DNA of 64,000 nt from Mesorhizobium sp. PAMC28654 (GCF_020616515.1 NZ_CP085135.1:5441001-5505000); one strand, 5' to 3'. Numbered from the stretch's first letter, positions 47,471-57,271 are shown. Notes: a model not told the origin generated them from the letters alone. Numbers and translations: made by a program.

Positions 47471-48574
47471 TCAGGTGTTGAACTTGAACAGCAGGACGTC
47501 GCCGTCCTGGACGACATATTCCTTGCCTTCGTCGCGCGCCTTGCCTGCTTCCTTGGCCGCCACTTCGCCGCCAAGCGTGATGAAGTCGTTGTAGGCGATG
47601 GTCTGGGCGCGGATGAAACCGCGCTCGAAGTCGGTGTGGATGACACCAGCGGCCTGCGGTGCCTTGTCGCCCTTGTGGATGGTCCAGGCGCGCGTTTCCT
47701 TCGGCCCGGCGGTGAAATAGGTGATCAGGTGGAGAAGCTCGTAGCCGGCGCGGATGACCTTGTTGAGGCCGGGTTCGTCGAGGCCGAGCGAGGACAGGAA
47801 TTCCATTTCCTCCTCGTCTGAAAGCTGGGCGACTTCGGCCTCGATCGCGGCCGAGATCACCACGACGCTGGCGCCTTGCGCGGCGGCCATCTTTTCCACG
47901 GCCTTGGTGTGCTCGTTGCCGGTCGCGGCATCGGCCTCGGCGACGTTGCAGACATACAGTACGGGATGCGAGGTCAACAGGTTCAGGCCCTGCAGGATGC
48001 GCAAATCCTCGGCCGAAATACCCTTGAGCAGGACGCGGGTCGGCTTGCCGGCCTGCAGAAGCTCGAGTGCGGCCTCCATCATCGGCAGCACGGTGGTCGC
48101 TTCCTTGTCCTTGCTGCCGGCGCGCTTGCGGATCTGCACGATGCGGCGCTCAATGCTGTCGAGATCGGCGAGCATCAGTTCGGTCTCGACCGTCTCGGCG
48201 TCAGCGACGGGGTCGATGCGGCCCTCGACATGGGTGATGTCGTCATCCTCGAAGCAGCGCAGCACATGCACGATGGCGTCGACCTCTCGGATGTTGGCGA
48301 GGAACTGGTTGCCCAGGCCCTCACCCTTCGAGGCGCCGCGCACCAGGCCGGCGATGTCGACGAAGGAGATGCGGGTCGGGATGATCTCCTTCGACTTGGC
48401 GATCGCGGCGATCTTCTGCAGACGCGGATCGGGCACCGCCACCTCGCCGGTGTTCGGTTCGATGGTGCAGAACGGATAGTTGGCGGCCTGCGCCGCCGCC
48501 GTCCTGGTCAACGCGTTGAAAAGCGTCGACTTGCCGACGTTGGGCAAGCCAACGATGCCGCATTTGAAACCCAT
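47471..48574 (-). CDS. ychF: Redox-regulated ATPase YchF
   Basis: A 367-residue Obg-family P-loop protein that binds ATP and associates with ribosomes. G1 is GLPNVGKST, G3 is VDIAGLVRGASKGEGLG, and the usual NKxD is replaced by NVAE, the mark of YchF ATP specificity. A C-terminal TGS domain includes HTDFERGFIRAQTI. The ATG at 48574 gives MGFKCGIVGL; the longer in-frame extension upstream belongs to the intergenic region. It sits downstream of pth and rplY in a translation cluster. Confidence 0.96.
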   Translation of the reverse strand: MGFKCGIVGLPNVGKSTLFNALTRTAAAQAANYPFCTIEPNTGEVAVPDPRLQKIAAIAKSKEIIPTRISFVDIAGLVRGASKGEGLGNQFLANIREVDAIVHVLRCFEDDDITHVEGRIDPVADAETVETELMLADLDSIERRIVQIRKRAGSKDKEATTVLPMMEAALELLQAGKPTRVLLKGISAEDLRILQGLNLLTSHPVLYVCNVAEADAATGNEHTKAVEKMAAAQGASVVVISAAIEAEVAQLSDEEEMEFLSSLGLDEPGLNKVIRAGYELLHLITYFTAGPKETRAWTIHKGDKAPQAAGVIHTDFERGFIRAQTIAYNDFITLGGEVAAKEAGKARDEGKEYVVQDGDVLLFKFNT

Positions 48575-48669
48575 TTTGTCCGGTCCTATCGGGAAAATCG
48601 AAATTTGATCAGGGCTATGGGGGATAGGGCCAATGATCGTCAAGCCCTGTGCCGCCTTATGGGTCTTGC

Positions 48670-49389
48670 TCAGTCCTTGCCGAACAGCTTCTTCAGCATG
48701 GCGGCCATGGGGCCGGATTCCGGCAATTTGGCCACCGGCTGCTGCGGGCGCGCCTGGCGGACGTGGCTCTGTTGCTTGGGAGCCTGCTTTTGCGCCGGCT
48801 TTTCCGGCTCGGGCTCGGCGTTGCCCCGAACGGCGAGGCTGAGCTTGTTCATGAAGCCGGACTCGTCGCCCTTGGCGATCATGCCGGCATTGTCGCCGAT
48901 GGCTTCGAGTAGCGGCTCGAGCCATTCGCGGTCATACTTGGAGAAGTCGCCGAGCACATGGTGCTGGACCATTTCCTTGATGCCGGGATGGCCGACGCCG
49001 ATGCGCACGCGGCGATAGGTGTTGCCGATATGGCCGTCGATCGAGCGGATGCCGTTGTGGCCGCCGGCGCCGCCGCCGGTCTTGATGCGGACCTTGCCCT
49101 CGGCGAGGTCGATCTCGTCGTAGAAGACCGTGAGAGCCGAAGATTCGAGCTTGTAGAAGCGCAGCGCTTCGCCGACCGACTGTCCCGACAGGTTCATGAA
49201 GGTCTGCGGCTTGATCAGGACGATCTTTTCGCCGCCGAGCGTGCCTTCCGAAATCAGGCCCTGGAACTTCTTCGACCAGGGTGAAAAGGAATGGCGGCGG
49301 GCGATAGCGTCCGCCGCCATGAAGCCGACATTGTGCCGGTTGTTGGCATACTTCGCGCCCGGATTGCCGAGTCCTGCAAACAGCAGCAT
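48670..49389 (-). CDS. pth: Peptidyl-tRNA hydrolase
   Basis: A 239-residue Pth that frees tRNA from stalled peptidyl-tRNA. The catalytic His lies in [11 protein letters not shown], with FMNLSGQSV and [25 protein letters not shown] typical (region at about residues 110-135). The core ends near residue 190. A further 45 residues, rich in Pro, Gln, Lys and Ala, form an extra tail seen in some alphaproteobacteria. It lies 23 nt after rplY and 95 nt before ychF. Confidence 0.95.
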   Translation of the reverse strand: MLLFAGLGNPGAKYANNRHNVGFMAADAIARRHSFSPWSKKFQGLISEGTLGGEKIVLIKPQTFMNLSGQSVGEALRFYKLESSALTVFYDEIDLAEGKVRIKTGGGAGGHNGIRSIDGHIGNTYRRVRIGVGHPGIKEMVQHHVLGDFSKYDREWLEPLLEAIGDNAGMIAKGDESGFMNKLSLAVRGNAEPEPEKPAQKQAPKQQSHVRQARPQQPVAKLPESGPMAAMLKKLFGKD

Positions 49390-49412
49390 CGTCAGCTCCG
49401 AGCGGAAGGGGA

Positions 49413-50051
49413 TTACTTCTCTTCGGCGGCGGGAGCCGCTTCCGGTGCAGCCTCAGCCGTCTCTTCCGTCTCCGGCTTCATCGCCGAAGAACCGGCAATG
49501 GTCGCGATGGTGAAGTCGCGGTCGGAGATCACCGGCTTGACGCCGGCCGGCAGCTTGACCGCCGAGATATGGATCGAATCGCCGATGTTGGCGCCGGTGA
49601 GATCGACGGTAATGAATTCCGGGATCGCATTGGCCGGGCAGTGGAACTCGACTTCGTGACGCACGATGTTGAGCACGCCGCCGCGCTTGATGCCGGGCGA
49701 CTTGTCTTCGTTGATGAAGTGCACGGGCACGTCAACGTTGACTTCGGTGTCCTTGCCGATGCGCAGGAAATCCACGTGGAGCGGGAAGTCCTTGACCGGG
49801 TCGAGCTGGAAGTCCTTCGGCAGGACCTGGATCTTCTTGCCCTCGACATCGATCGTGGCGACCGTGGTCAGGAACCCACCGCCATGGATCTTGTAGAAGA
49901 CGTCCTTGTAGTTGAGCGAAATAGCCAGGGGAGGCTGCTTGTCGCCATAGATTACTGCAGGCACTTTACCGTTGCGGCGAACTGCACGGGCGGACCCCTT
50001 ACCGACCTGTTCGCGTGCTTCGGCCTTGAGCTCGTAAGTGTCGTGGCTCAT
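49413..50051 (-). CDS. rplY: 50S ribosomal protein L25 (general stress protein Ctc type)
   Basis: A 212-residue long-form L25 that binds 5S rRNA. It starts with the conserved [29 protein letters not shown] region (about residues 8-36), continues with [18 protein letters not shown], and ends in an acidic Glu/Ala tail ([17 protein letters not shown]). GGAAATGCC precedes the ATG at 50051. It is first gene of rplY-pth-ychF. Confidence 0.95.
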   Translation of the reverse strand: MSHDTYELKAEAREQVGKGSARAVRRNGKVPAVIYGDKQPPLAISLNYKDVFYKIHGGGFLTTVATIDVEGKKIQVLPKDFQLDPVKDFPLHVDFLRIGKDTEVNVDVPVHFINEDKSPGIKRGGVLNIVRHEVEFHCPANAIPEFITVDLTGANIGDSIHISAVKLPAGVKPVISDRDFTIATIAGSSAMKPETEETAEAAPEAAPAAEEK

Positions 50052-50401
50052 GGCATTTCCTTTCGGTTTGTTCTGGAGCGCTCACGGCGGCGATGTGCTT
50101 GGCCGTAAACGTCGAAAGCCGCCAGGCCTGGATGTCCGAATGCAGGCACCCGCATGAGCGGACCTTTGTTCGGGGATCACAAGGGAAGGCAGCCTTCCGC
50201 CGCGTTGCCTCCAAGGGTGTCTACGCGGGTGGCGGCTCTATAGCGGAAGGTGGCCGGGGGTGCAAGGTGTGGGGTCGGCCGGTGAATGTCGAGGGCGTGC
50301 TTCGTTGGCATGGCGGACCGAGCGGGCGTTTCCGAACTCAGGAAGCGACGCCTGCGACAGAAATTCTCCTGAATCTCAGGTCGCCGCTTTTTTCGCGAAA
50401 C
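50052..50401. other. 350-nt gene-free gap upstream of rplY
   Basis: This gap must hold the rplY promoter and 5' leader, and the terminator of the minus-strand pair ending at 50402. I found no convincing gene, repeat or structured RNA. GC content falls toward its right end, where the neighbouring region is more AT-rich. Confidence 0.5.
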
Positions 50402-50824
50402 TTAGGAATCGCGCGATACATCCGCAAAGGTGCGATCTTCCTCCAGTGAAATCCGAAGGAATAATCGCAGGCCCTCAGCATCCGCGCCTCGCACATTCGT
50501 CTCAAACGACTCTGTGCACATGTCTCGTCTTACCAGTTGGACCAGATCGTCAGTTGTCAGCTCTTGCAAGATCCCAAAATTCGGAAACTCGGTATGACAC
50601 GCCCACCGGGTTCTATCCGCGAAAGCGCCCGTGCCATCATGTCGCCAGACCTCCAATCCATTTCCCCATGGGCGGTCTACGTGCTCAACGACACAGTGAT
50701 AGGATTGTCCTTGGAACGTGTAGTCAAATTTCAGTTTTGTCATGAGTTCTATGGCTAAACTCTCGCCTTCTGCGATGGCTTTAGCGGGGTGCTTTTCATT
50801 GCAACCAGCGTGGACCAGCGGCAC
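50402..50824 (-). CDS. Hypothetical protein after PhcB-like methyltransferase
   Basis: A 140-residue soluble protein; no family recognised. Sequence such as KLKFDYTFQGQSYHCVVEHVDRPWGNG and later LQELTTDDLVQLVRRDMC looks protein-like (here quoted in two short parts, about residues 30-56 and 93-110). The GTG at 50824 is chosen because AAGGAAG lies 8 nt upstream; an ATG at 50743 (MTKLKFDY) is an alternative. It starts 46 nt after the methyltransferase stop, so the two are likely one transcript. Confidence 0.5.
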   Translation of the reverse strand: MPLVHAGCNEKHPAKAIAEGESLAIELMTKLKFDYTFQGQSYHCVVEHVDRPWGNGLEVWRHDGTGAFADRTRWACHTEFPNFGILQELTTDDLVQLVRRDMCTESFETNVRGADAEGLRLFLRISLEEDRTFADVSRDS

Positions 50825-50870
50825 GGCTTGAGCTTCCTTCACGTACGTCGGTGGCAGTGCAAGGCGGCCG

Positions 50871-51863
50871 CTATCCGCGCTTTTCGATGACTGCGTAGAG
50901 CACGTTGCGGTTCTCGCCAAAGAACACCCGCGCCTCGACGGTGTTGCGGTCGACGCTGGCATTGATGATGTTCCACATGTCGACCTCCGTGCGCAGCAGC
51001 AACACCCAGTCCATGAACGTCTCACGGTAACCGGCGTCAGGATTGCCCTCCGCGTAGTTCGCGAAAAGAAATGTCCCGTTCGGCTTCAGCATCTGCAGGC
51101 AGGTCTTGGTGAGTTTTACGGCGACGTTGTGCTGGAGGTAGTCGTAAAGGCCGGAGGCGTAGATGAAGTCAAACTTGCCCATCTTGTGGCCTCTTGCCAG
51201 CACGGTCCTGACCGAGCCGTCGATGGCCTCGACCGCGGTGCCCTGGAAGTCGCGCGCGATCAATCCAACGCTCTGAGGATCCTGGTCGAGCGCGACCCAA
51301 CGCTTGAGACGGGCCTCCGCCAGGGCGGCCGAGCGATTGGCCTCCCGCAAATGACCGGCCGCGATAGCCAGGACCTCGGTTTGCGGTCCGTTTTTGGCCG
51401 CGATCTCATCGACATAGCGGGTCAAGAGATCGCGCCGTTCCCGTGCCGCGACGCACGATGGTACGTTCTGGGTATGGCTATAGAGCGCCTTGCCGACCTC
51501 CGAGGCGCTTGCCACGCTCTCGGCCACGTGCGGATCACAGTAGATGTAGTCCAGCAACTGCGCGTCGCCGGAATACCCCCTGGGCTTGGTGAAGGACCAA
51601 TGCGTGAGCGGATCCTGGAGAAAGTATTCCAGGAGCGGGTGGTTCTGAGCCACCGGTATCAAGGCTTGCCAGACGTCGGAGTGGACCTTGGAACGCAGCG
51701 CGTTGAGGGACAACAGCAGGCGGCGAACGGTCTCGGCGGGATCCTTTCGTTGTTCGACCTGCTGGTGCGACGTGTGGAGTATGAGCGCGAGCTCCGCGCG
51801 AGCGGTTTCGAACGCTTCGCCGTGATGCTCGGGCTTTCCTCGATGGAGGCTGCTGGCGATCAT
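50871..51863 (-). CDS. SAM-dependent methyltransferase, PhcB-like
   Basis: A 330-residue protein. The N-terminal 120 residues are helical, with LTHWSFTKPRGYSGDAQLLDYI as a marked block. The C-terminal Rossmann methyltransferase domain has motif I VLAIAAGHLREANRS, the acidic residue in WVALDQDPQSVGL, and FDFIYASGLYDYLQ. This layout is that of proteins annotated after Ralstonia PhcB, which makes the quorum signal 3-hydroxypalmitate methyl ester. That function is a family-level inference, not shown. It is divergent from a GGDEF-EAL gene. Confidence 0.75.
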   Translation of the reverse strand: MIASSLHRGKPEHHGEAFETARAELALILHTSHQQVEQRKDPAETVRRLLLSLNALRSKVHSDVWQALIPVAQNHPLLEYFLQDPLTHWSFTKPRGYSGDAQLLDYIYCDPHVAESVASASEVGKALYSHTQNVPSCVAARERRDLLTRYVDEIAAKNGPQTEVLAIAAGHLREANRSAALAEARLKRWVALDQDPQSVGLIARDFQGTAVEAIDGSVRTVLARGHKMGKFDFIYASGLYDYLQHNVAVKLTKTCLQMLKPNGTFLFANYAEGNPDAGYRETFMDWVLLLRTEVDMWNIINASVDRNTVEARVFFGENRNVLYAVIEKRG

Positions 51864-52132
51864 CTCGGCGGTAATCAGGCTCTTGCCATCAAAGACGGTT
51901 GCACAGCATCACTCCATGGTTAATACTGGCTTAACTTATTGCGTAGAATGCTCCATTTGCCAACGGCGGTTCGGATGCATTTTAGCGGTATGATTAATTT
52001 CCCGCTAACCATCTCAGTTCTTTGAATATCTTGCGGTTCGAAATCCCGGTTCCAGTTAACGCAAACTTGTCTTGCGCCATTGCATTTTGCTGGCGTGGAG
52101 AATCGTTGTCGCGTCCCAAGGAGTTGGCCCGC

Positions 52133-54199
52133 GTGGGCGCAGAAGCTGGAAAAGAGCTCGGAACGCAAAATCCCCTTCGCTCGGGGTTTGTCGTGAACGA
52201 CCGCCTGTCATCCAGCTTGGCCGACATGGCGCATGTGGAATCGTATGAACCGCGCCACGAGCCGGGGTCGGACGAACTGCGTATTCTTTACCGGAGAGAA
52301 GCGCAGGCGAAGCGACGAGCGGACGCAAGGCCAGGGCTTTGGATCGCCGTTGTGATCTATCTCTTGTTTTCGGCAACCGATCTGCTGCTGATTCCAGATG
52401 TGGCGGCCTATACGATCACGGCGCGTTTCGCGGTCGGACTGACCGCGCTGCTGACCCTGGAAGTGCAGCTTCGCCGGGGAGCCGCCACGGAATGGCTGGA
52501 TATGACCTGCGCCGCGGCCATTATCTTCGGCTACATTGGTTGGTTGTATCCGACGTCCATGGGGGCCGACAGGGAAACCGTCGCCTACTATATGGTCTTC
52601 GGCACCATTTTCATGATGAGCGCCAACCTTTTCTTCACGTTCAGCTTCAAGGTATCTATCATAACGTCCACGATTATATTGTGTATACTTTATGTGGTAA
52701 ATTACCTCGTGCCTGCTACTCTGACGTACAAAATGGTATTTGGATCGTTCTATATTTCATGCTTCACGTTCACATCATACGTAAACTGGAAGCTGAACAA
52801 GGAGCGCTACAACGTCTTTCTGAACGCCCTGGAGGCAAAAATCCAGCACAGGGAGGCGACCGAACGCGGCAAGGCTTTGCTAAGACTGTCGCGGACCGAT
52901 CCGCTTACAGGCCTGGAGAACCGGCGGGCGATCGACGAGAAGCTGCGCGATTATTGGACCGACTGGCAAAAGCATGGCAGCAGCTTTGCCGCGATCCTCA
53001 TCGACGTGGACTTCTTCAAGAAGTTCAACGACTGCTACGGCCATCAGGAGGGCGACCGTTGCCTGATCCATGTCGCCAATGCCCTTAGCGATCTGATCAA
53101 GCAACATGATGGCTCGATCGGGCGCTATGGCGGTGAAGAGTTCATTGTCCTGGCGCGCATGGACAAGAAGGACCAGGTCGCGGATCTGGCGGAAGCCATT
53201 TGCCGCACGGTGGAGAACCTGGCGCTTACCCACGAATTGCGACGGGACGGCATCTCGATTGTGACGGCGAGCGTTGGCGCTGCATTCACCAGGAAGCAGA
53301 CCGGCGCCAAATTGGAGAAGATCATCCACGAAGCCGATCGCGCGCTCTATCTGGCAAAAGCCAGCGGTCGAAATTGTGCCCGGCTGTTCGATCCGACCGA
53401 TCCCCAGAGCAGCGACGAGAGCGAGAACCTTGCGGCTCTGCTGAAGATCGCGATCAGCCAGAACCTCGTTTCGCTCGTCTATCAGCCCATCCAGGATGTC
53501 GCGTCGGGCCGATTTGAGGCCGTGGAGGCCTTGATGCGCCTCAAAATGCTGGACGGCACATTGGTTCCACCGAGCCTGTTCATTCCTGTCGCGGAACGAA
53601 CCGGCGCGATCCTGGAACTCGGGCGCTGGGCAATAAGGACAGTGTGTACTGAACTCCTGGCTGAGGATCACGTGCGTGTCGTCAGTGTCAACGTCTCTCC
53701 AATCCAGCTCAAGACGCCTGGCTTCGCTGCGTCTGTCGCGACCATCCTTGGCGAGACAGGCGTAACCGGCAACAGGCTGGCCTTCGAAATCACCGAAGGG
53801 CTGGAGATGGAGATGCACTCGGACATTCTTCGCTGCATCAGCGACCTGAAGCTGCTGGGGATCAAGATATGGCTTGATGACTTTGGCACCGGCTTCGCCG
53901 GCCTTTCGTGGCTTCGTCTCATCGATTTCGACACGGTGAAGATCGACCGCTCGTTTCTTCACGACTGCGCCACGCCGAACGGCAAGGCGATGCTCCAGGA
54001 CATTATTGCCCTGGTCCGAAATCGTGGCCACAAGATTCTGGTCGAAGGAGTGGAAACCGATGAGCAGATGGCCCTTATGCGCGAATTCGGCATAGACAAC
54101 GTCCAGGGTTTTCGTGTCGGACGTCCCGCTCCCGCCGAGAATTTCCAGAGGCACCGAGATGTCCACAAACGGCCATTTGCCGTCCGCAAGTCCGCATGA
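52133..54199 (+). CDS. Membrane GGDEF-EAL protein (c-di-GMP turnover)
   Basis: About 688 residues. Six or so membrane helices (from about residue 75 to 220) form an N-terminal sensor. The GGDEF domain has RTDPLTGLENRRA and the active loop GGEEF (53129-53143). The EAL domain has EALMRL, FEITEG, DDFGTGFAGLSWL, VKIDRSF, VEGVET and the end QGFRVGRP. Both catalytic sites look complete; no RxxD inhibitory site precedes GGEEF. The start is uncertain: GTG at 52133 has AAGGAG 9 nt upstream, ATG at 52226 has none, TTG at 52022 is longer. The membrane part contains an AT-rich stretch (about 52650-52800). Confidence 0.88.
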   Translation: MGAEAGKELGTQNPLRSGFVVNDRLSSSLADMAHVESYEPRHEPGSDELRILYRREAQAKRRADARPGLWIAVVIYLLFSATDLLLIPDVAAYTITARFAVGLTALLTLEVQLRRGAATEWLDMTCAAAIIFGYIGWLYPTSMGADRETVAYYMVFGTIFMMSANLFFTFSFKVSIITSTIILCILYVVNYLVPATLTYKMVFGSFYISCFTFTSYVNWKLNKERYNVFLNALEAKIQHREATERGKALLRLSRTDPLTGLENRRAIDEKLRDYWTDWQKHGSSFAAILIDVDFFKKFNDCYGHQEGDRCLIHVANALSDLIKQHDGSIGRYGGEEFIVLARMDKKDQVADLAEAICRTVENLALTHELRRDGISIVTASVGAAFTRKQTGAKLEKIIHEADRALYLAKASGRNCARLFDPTDPQSSDESENLAALLKIAISQNLVSLVYQPIQDVASGRFEAVEALMRLKMLDGTLVPPSLFIPVAERTGAILELGRWAIRTVCTELLAEDHVRVVSVNVSPIQLKTPGFAASVATILGETGVTGNRLAFEITEGLEMEMHSDILRCISDLKLLGIKIWLDDFGTGFAGLSWLRLIDFDTVKIDRSFLHDCATPNGKAMLQDIIALVRNRGHKILVEGVETDEQMALMREFGIDNVQGFRVGRPAPAENFQRHRDVHKRPFAVRKSA

Positions 54200-54375
54200 C
54201 GCCGGCGGCGCGGATGGTCGCGATATGGCTTTGGGCTTAGACCGCTATTTAGCCGCCATGGGTCAAAAGCCGAAGTCTGATTGACTTCACCCGATCACCG
54301 CACCCGCTCCTGACTGCCTTCATGTTCGGCGGGAAACACCGACGACGCCGAGTACCGGCAGAAGCGCGGCTCCAG

Positions 54376-54807
54376 CTATTCCTGACTACCGCTCAACGCA
54401 TCGCGCAGCGCCTGAACCTGCCGGTTCAAGGCATCAAGCTGCGCCAGCGTCATGCCTGAACGCTCGATCAGGGTCTCGTTCAGGCAATTGCATTGGACCA
54501 GCAGCTTGCGGCCGGCGGCGGTCAGGTCGACCTGCACCTGGCGCTCGTCGGTCTGGCTGCGCTGGCGGGTCGCCAATCCAGCCTGTTCCAGTCGCTTGAC
54601 CAGCGGCGTGACCGTGCTCGATTCCAGGGCGAGTCGCCGCGCGATCGTGCCGACCGACATGCCGTCCGCTTCTCCCAGCGCGTTGAGCACCAGATATTGC
54701 GGATAGGTGATCCCCATCTCGTCCAGCATGGGCTTGTAGGTGCGATTGATCGCCATGCTGGTGGCGTAGAGCGTGAAGCAGAGCTGATTGTCCAACGGGA
54801 GAGGCAC
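54376..54807 (-). CDS. MarR/OhrR-family regulator
   Basis: A 143-residue winged-helix regulator. The segment DNQLCFTLYATSMAINRTYKPMLDEMG, with its reactive-type cysteine at about residue 9, and the HTH (MSVGTIARRLALESSTVTPLVKRLE) match OhrR peroxide sensors. I take the GTG at 54807 because AAGGA lies 7 nt upstream and the length then fits OhrR. The longer ATG at 54879 would place one operator copy inside the gene. It is divergent from an alpha/beta hydrolase and three operator-like copies lie between. OhrR proteins repress until organic peroxide oxidises the cysteine. Confidence 0.85.
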   Translation of the reverse strand: MPLPLDNQLCFTLYATSMAINRTYKPMLDEMGITYPQYLVLNALGEADGMSVGTIARRLALESSTVTPLVKRLEQAGLATRQRSQTDERQVQVDLTAAGRKLLVQCNCLNETLIERSGMTLAQLDALNRQVQALRDALSGSQE

Positions 54808-54859
54808 GACGCATTCCTTCTTGCCGATGCAGGCAATAATTCGATACCACGAAAAATGA

Positions 54860-54940
54860 TATCGCGATACGTATTTCATGGACAAGGGTTTCGGGCTGCG
54901 CTAGCTGTATCGTTATCGCGATATTGTTTATCGCGATAAC
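54860..54940. promoter_or_regulatory. Three TATCGCGATA operator copies
   Basis: TATCGCGATA, itself a palindrome, occurs at 54860-54869, 54914-54923 and 54929-54938. The last two extend to GTTATCGCGATA and TATCGCGATAAC, perfect 12-bp inverted arms with a 5-nt spacer (54912-54940), ending 18 nt before the hydrolase ATG. This is the likely binding site of the adjacent MarR/OhrR-like regulator. Confidence 0.75.
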
Positions 54941-54958
54941 AATTGAAGGGAGATTGAG

Positions 54959-55822
54959 ATGAACCAAGCCTCGCAATCCAAGCCCAGCTCCGGCAGCGGC
55001 ACGATCACCACCAAGGATGGAACGCAGATCTATTACAAGGATTGGGGGACCGGTCAGCCGATCGTCTTCCATCACGGCTGGCCGCTGAGCAGCGACGACT
55101 GGGACGCCCAGATGCTGTTCTTCCTGGCACAAGGCTATCGTGTAATCGCCCATGATCGCCGGGGCCACGGCCGTTCGGCCCAGACCGACATCGGCAATGA
55201 GATGGACACCTACGCCGCCGATGTCGCGAAACTTGCCGAACATCTTGACCTCAAGAACGCCATCCATGTCGGCCATTCGACCGGCGGCGGTGAAGTGGCG
55301 CGCTATGTCGCCCGGTATGGCGCCGGCGGCCGTGTCGCCAAGGTGGTGCTGATCGGTGCGGTGCCGCCGATCATGGTCAAGACTCCAGCCAACCCAGGCG
55401 GCCTGCCGATCGAGGTGTTCGACGGCTTCCGCGCCGCCCAGGCGGCCAACCGCGCCCAGTTCTTCCGCGACGTTCCGGCCGGTCCGTTCTACGGGTTCAA
55501 CCGCCCCGGTGCCGAGGTATCGCAGGGCGTCATCGACAATTGGTGGCGCCAGGGCATGATGGGCGGCACCAAGGCGCACTATGATTGCATCAAGGCTTTT
55601 TCGGAAACCGACTTCACCGAGGACCTGAAGACAATCGACGTGCCGGTGCTGGTCATGCATGGCGATGACGACCAGATCGTCCCGATCGCCGATTCGGCGC
55701 TCCTGACGATCAAGCTGCTCAAGAAGGGCGAGCTCAAGGTCTACAAGGGCTACCCGCATGGCATGGCCACGACCCATGCCGACATCATCAACGCCGACCT
55801 GCTGGCCTTCTTCAAGGCGTAA
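54959..55822 (+). CDS. Alpha/beta hydrolase, non-haem chloroperoxidase/arylesterase type
   Basis: A 287-residue alpha/beta hydrolase. The oxyanion segment [13 protein letters not shown] is followed by [10 protein letters not shown] and the nucleophile elbow GHSTGGGE. The acid lies in [11 protein letters not shown] and the catalytic His in YPHGMATTH. It matches bacterial non-haem chloroperoxidases, which act as esterases or perhydrolases in vitro; the natural substrate is unknown. GGGAG lies 8 nt before the ATG. The upstream operator copies suggest control by the divergent OhrR-like protein, perhaps in response to peroxides. Confidence 0.9.
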   Translation: MNQASQSKPSSGSGTITTKDGTQIYYKDWGTGQPIVFHHGWPLSSDDWDAQMLFFLAQGYRVIAHDRRGHGRSAQTDIGNEMDTYAADVAKLAEHLDLKNAIHVGHSTGGGEVARYVARYGAGGRVAKVVLIGAVPPIMVKTPANPGGLPIEVFDGFRAAQAANRAQFFRDVPAGPFYGFNRPGAEVSQGVIDNWWRQGMMGGTKAHYDCIKAFSETDFTEDLKTIDVPVLVMHGDDDQIVPIADSALLTIKLLKKGELKVYKGYPHGMATTHADIINADLLAFFKA

Positions 55823-55831
55823 GTCTTTAGG

Positions 55832-55873
55832 CAGAAAGAAGCACCCGCCGGTCAGCCGGCGGGTGCTTCTTTC
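55832..55873. terminator. Strong bidirectional terminator
   Basis: A perfect 19-bp stem (55832-55850 with 55855-55873) with TCAG loop starts AGAAAGAAGCACCCGCCGG. T-rich and A-rich ends allow termination of both the hydrolase (+) and the MFS gene (-). Confidence 0.9.
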
Positions 55874-55893
55874 TATATCGCAACCAATGCGGC

Positions 55894-57177
55894 CTAGCGG
55901 GTCGCGGCGTCGAGCTTTCTTGCTTCCCGCATGTTCGGCAGGAACACCGTCAGCAGGCCGAGCAGCGGCAAATACGAGCAGACCTGAAAGACGAAATCGA
56001 TGCCCTTCATGTCGGCGACGACGCCGAGCACGGCAGCCGCGATGCCACCCATGCCGAAGGCGAAGCCGAAGAATATGCCGGCAATCATGCCGACGCGTCC
56101 CGGCACCAGTTCCTGCGCGAAGACGACGATGTTGGAGAAGGCCGACGACAGGATCAGGCCGATCAGCACCGTCAGCACCATCGTCCATTCGAGGTTGGCA
56201 TAGGGGAGGGCCAGCGTGAAGGGCAGCACGCCAACGATCGAGAACCAGATCATCGCCTTCTGTCCGTAACGGTCGCCGAACGGGCCGCCCAACAGGATGC
56301 CGAGCGCCGAGGCGCCGAGGAACAGGAACAGCATGACTTGGCTCATCTGCACCGAAACGCCGAACTTATGGATGGCGTAGAAGGTGTAGTAGCTGGAGAG
56401 CGAGGCAATGTAGGCATTCTTGGTCAGCACCAGCAGGGTCAGCACCGCCAGGGCCCACATCACCTTGCGGCGCGGGAAGGGCGAGACGAAGCTCGCCGTC
56501 TTGCGGTTGGCCTGCGCGGCGCGCATCCGGCTGTACCAGCCGCCGACCTGCCACAGCACGATGATGCCGATCAGCGAGCCGACGGCGAACCACGAGATGC
56601 TGGTCTGGCCAAAGGGCACGACGATGAAGGCCGCCAGCAGCGGCCCCATGGACTGGCCGAAATTGCCGCCGACCTGGAACAGCGACTGCGCGAGGCCGAA
56701 GCGGCCGCCGGAGGCGAAGCGGGCAATGCGCGAGGATTCCGGGTGGAAGATGGCCGAGCCGATGCCGATCAGCGACGCGCCGATCAGAAGCAGCGAATAA
56801 TGTCCGGCATAGGCGAGCACGATCAGCCCGACGAGCGAGGAGGCCATGCCATAAGGCAGGGAATAGGGCATCGGGCGCTTGTCGGTGATCATGCCGATCA
56901 CCGGCTGCAGCAGCGACGCCGTTACCTGGAAGGTGAAGGTCAGAAGGCCGATCTGCCAGAAATCGAGGCCATAATTTTCCTTCAAGAGCGGATAGATGGC
57001 CGATAGCAGCGACTGCATGATGTCGTTGATGCCGTGGCAGAAGCTCACCGCCAGGATGACGGTGAAGGCCGTCGCCTGGGCTGAAGTGTGGCTGGCACTC
57101 GCGGGTGCGACGCCGGTGGCTGTCGTATCGGTCAAGGTAGGCTCCGTGGTCTTTTTGGCGGGCACGCCCGCGCTCAT
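55894..57177 (-). CDS. MFS transporter, fosmidomycin-resistance (Fsr) type
   Basis: A 427-residue major facilitator with 12 helices. The start of the first helix block (CHGINDIMQSLLSAIYPLLKENYGLDFWQIG, residues about 45-75) and IFHPESSRIAR match the Fsr subfamily of efflux proteins. Substrate not certain. The ATG at 57177 has GGGAG upstream. It is divergent from an AraC-family gene 94 nt away, probably its regulator. Confidence 0.88.
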   Translation of the reverse strand: MSAGVPAKKTTEPTLTDTTATGVAPASASHTSAQATAFTVILAVSFCHGINDIMQSLLSAIYPLLKENYGLDFWQIGLLTFTFQVTASLLQPVIGMITDKRPMPYSLPYGMASSLVGLIVLAYAGHYSLLLIGASLIGIGSAIFHPESSRIARFASGGRFGLAQSLFQVGGNFGQSMGPLLAAFIVVPFGQTSISWFAVGSLIGIIVLWQVGGWYSRMRAAQANRKTASFVSPFPRRKVMWALAVLTLLVLTKNAYIASLSSYYTFYAIHKFGVSVQMSQVMLFLFLGASALGILLGGPFGDRYGQKAMIWFSIVGVLPFTLALPYANLEWTMVLTVLIGLILSSAFSNIVVFAQELVPGRVGMIAGIFFGFAFGMGGIAAAVLGVVADMKGIDFVFQVCSYLPLLGLLTVFLPNMREARKLDAATR

Positions 57178-57271
57178 ACTGCGGGCTCTCCCGCAGGCCG
57201 CCTTATAGGACGGTTGCCAAGCTACTTCTTTCGTGGTTTGGTCCAATAGTTTCGCAAGTGGGCCATATCCA

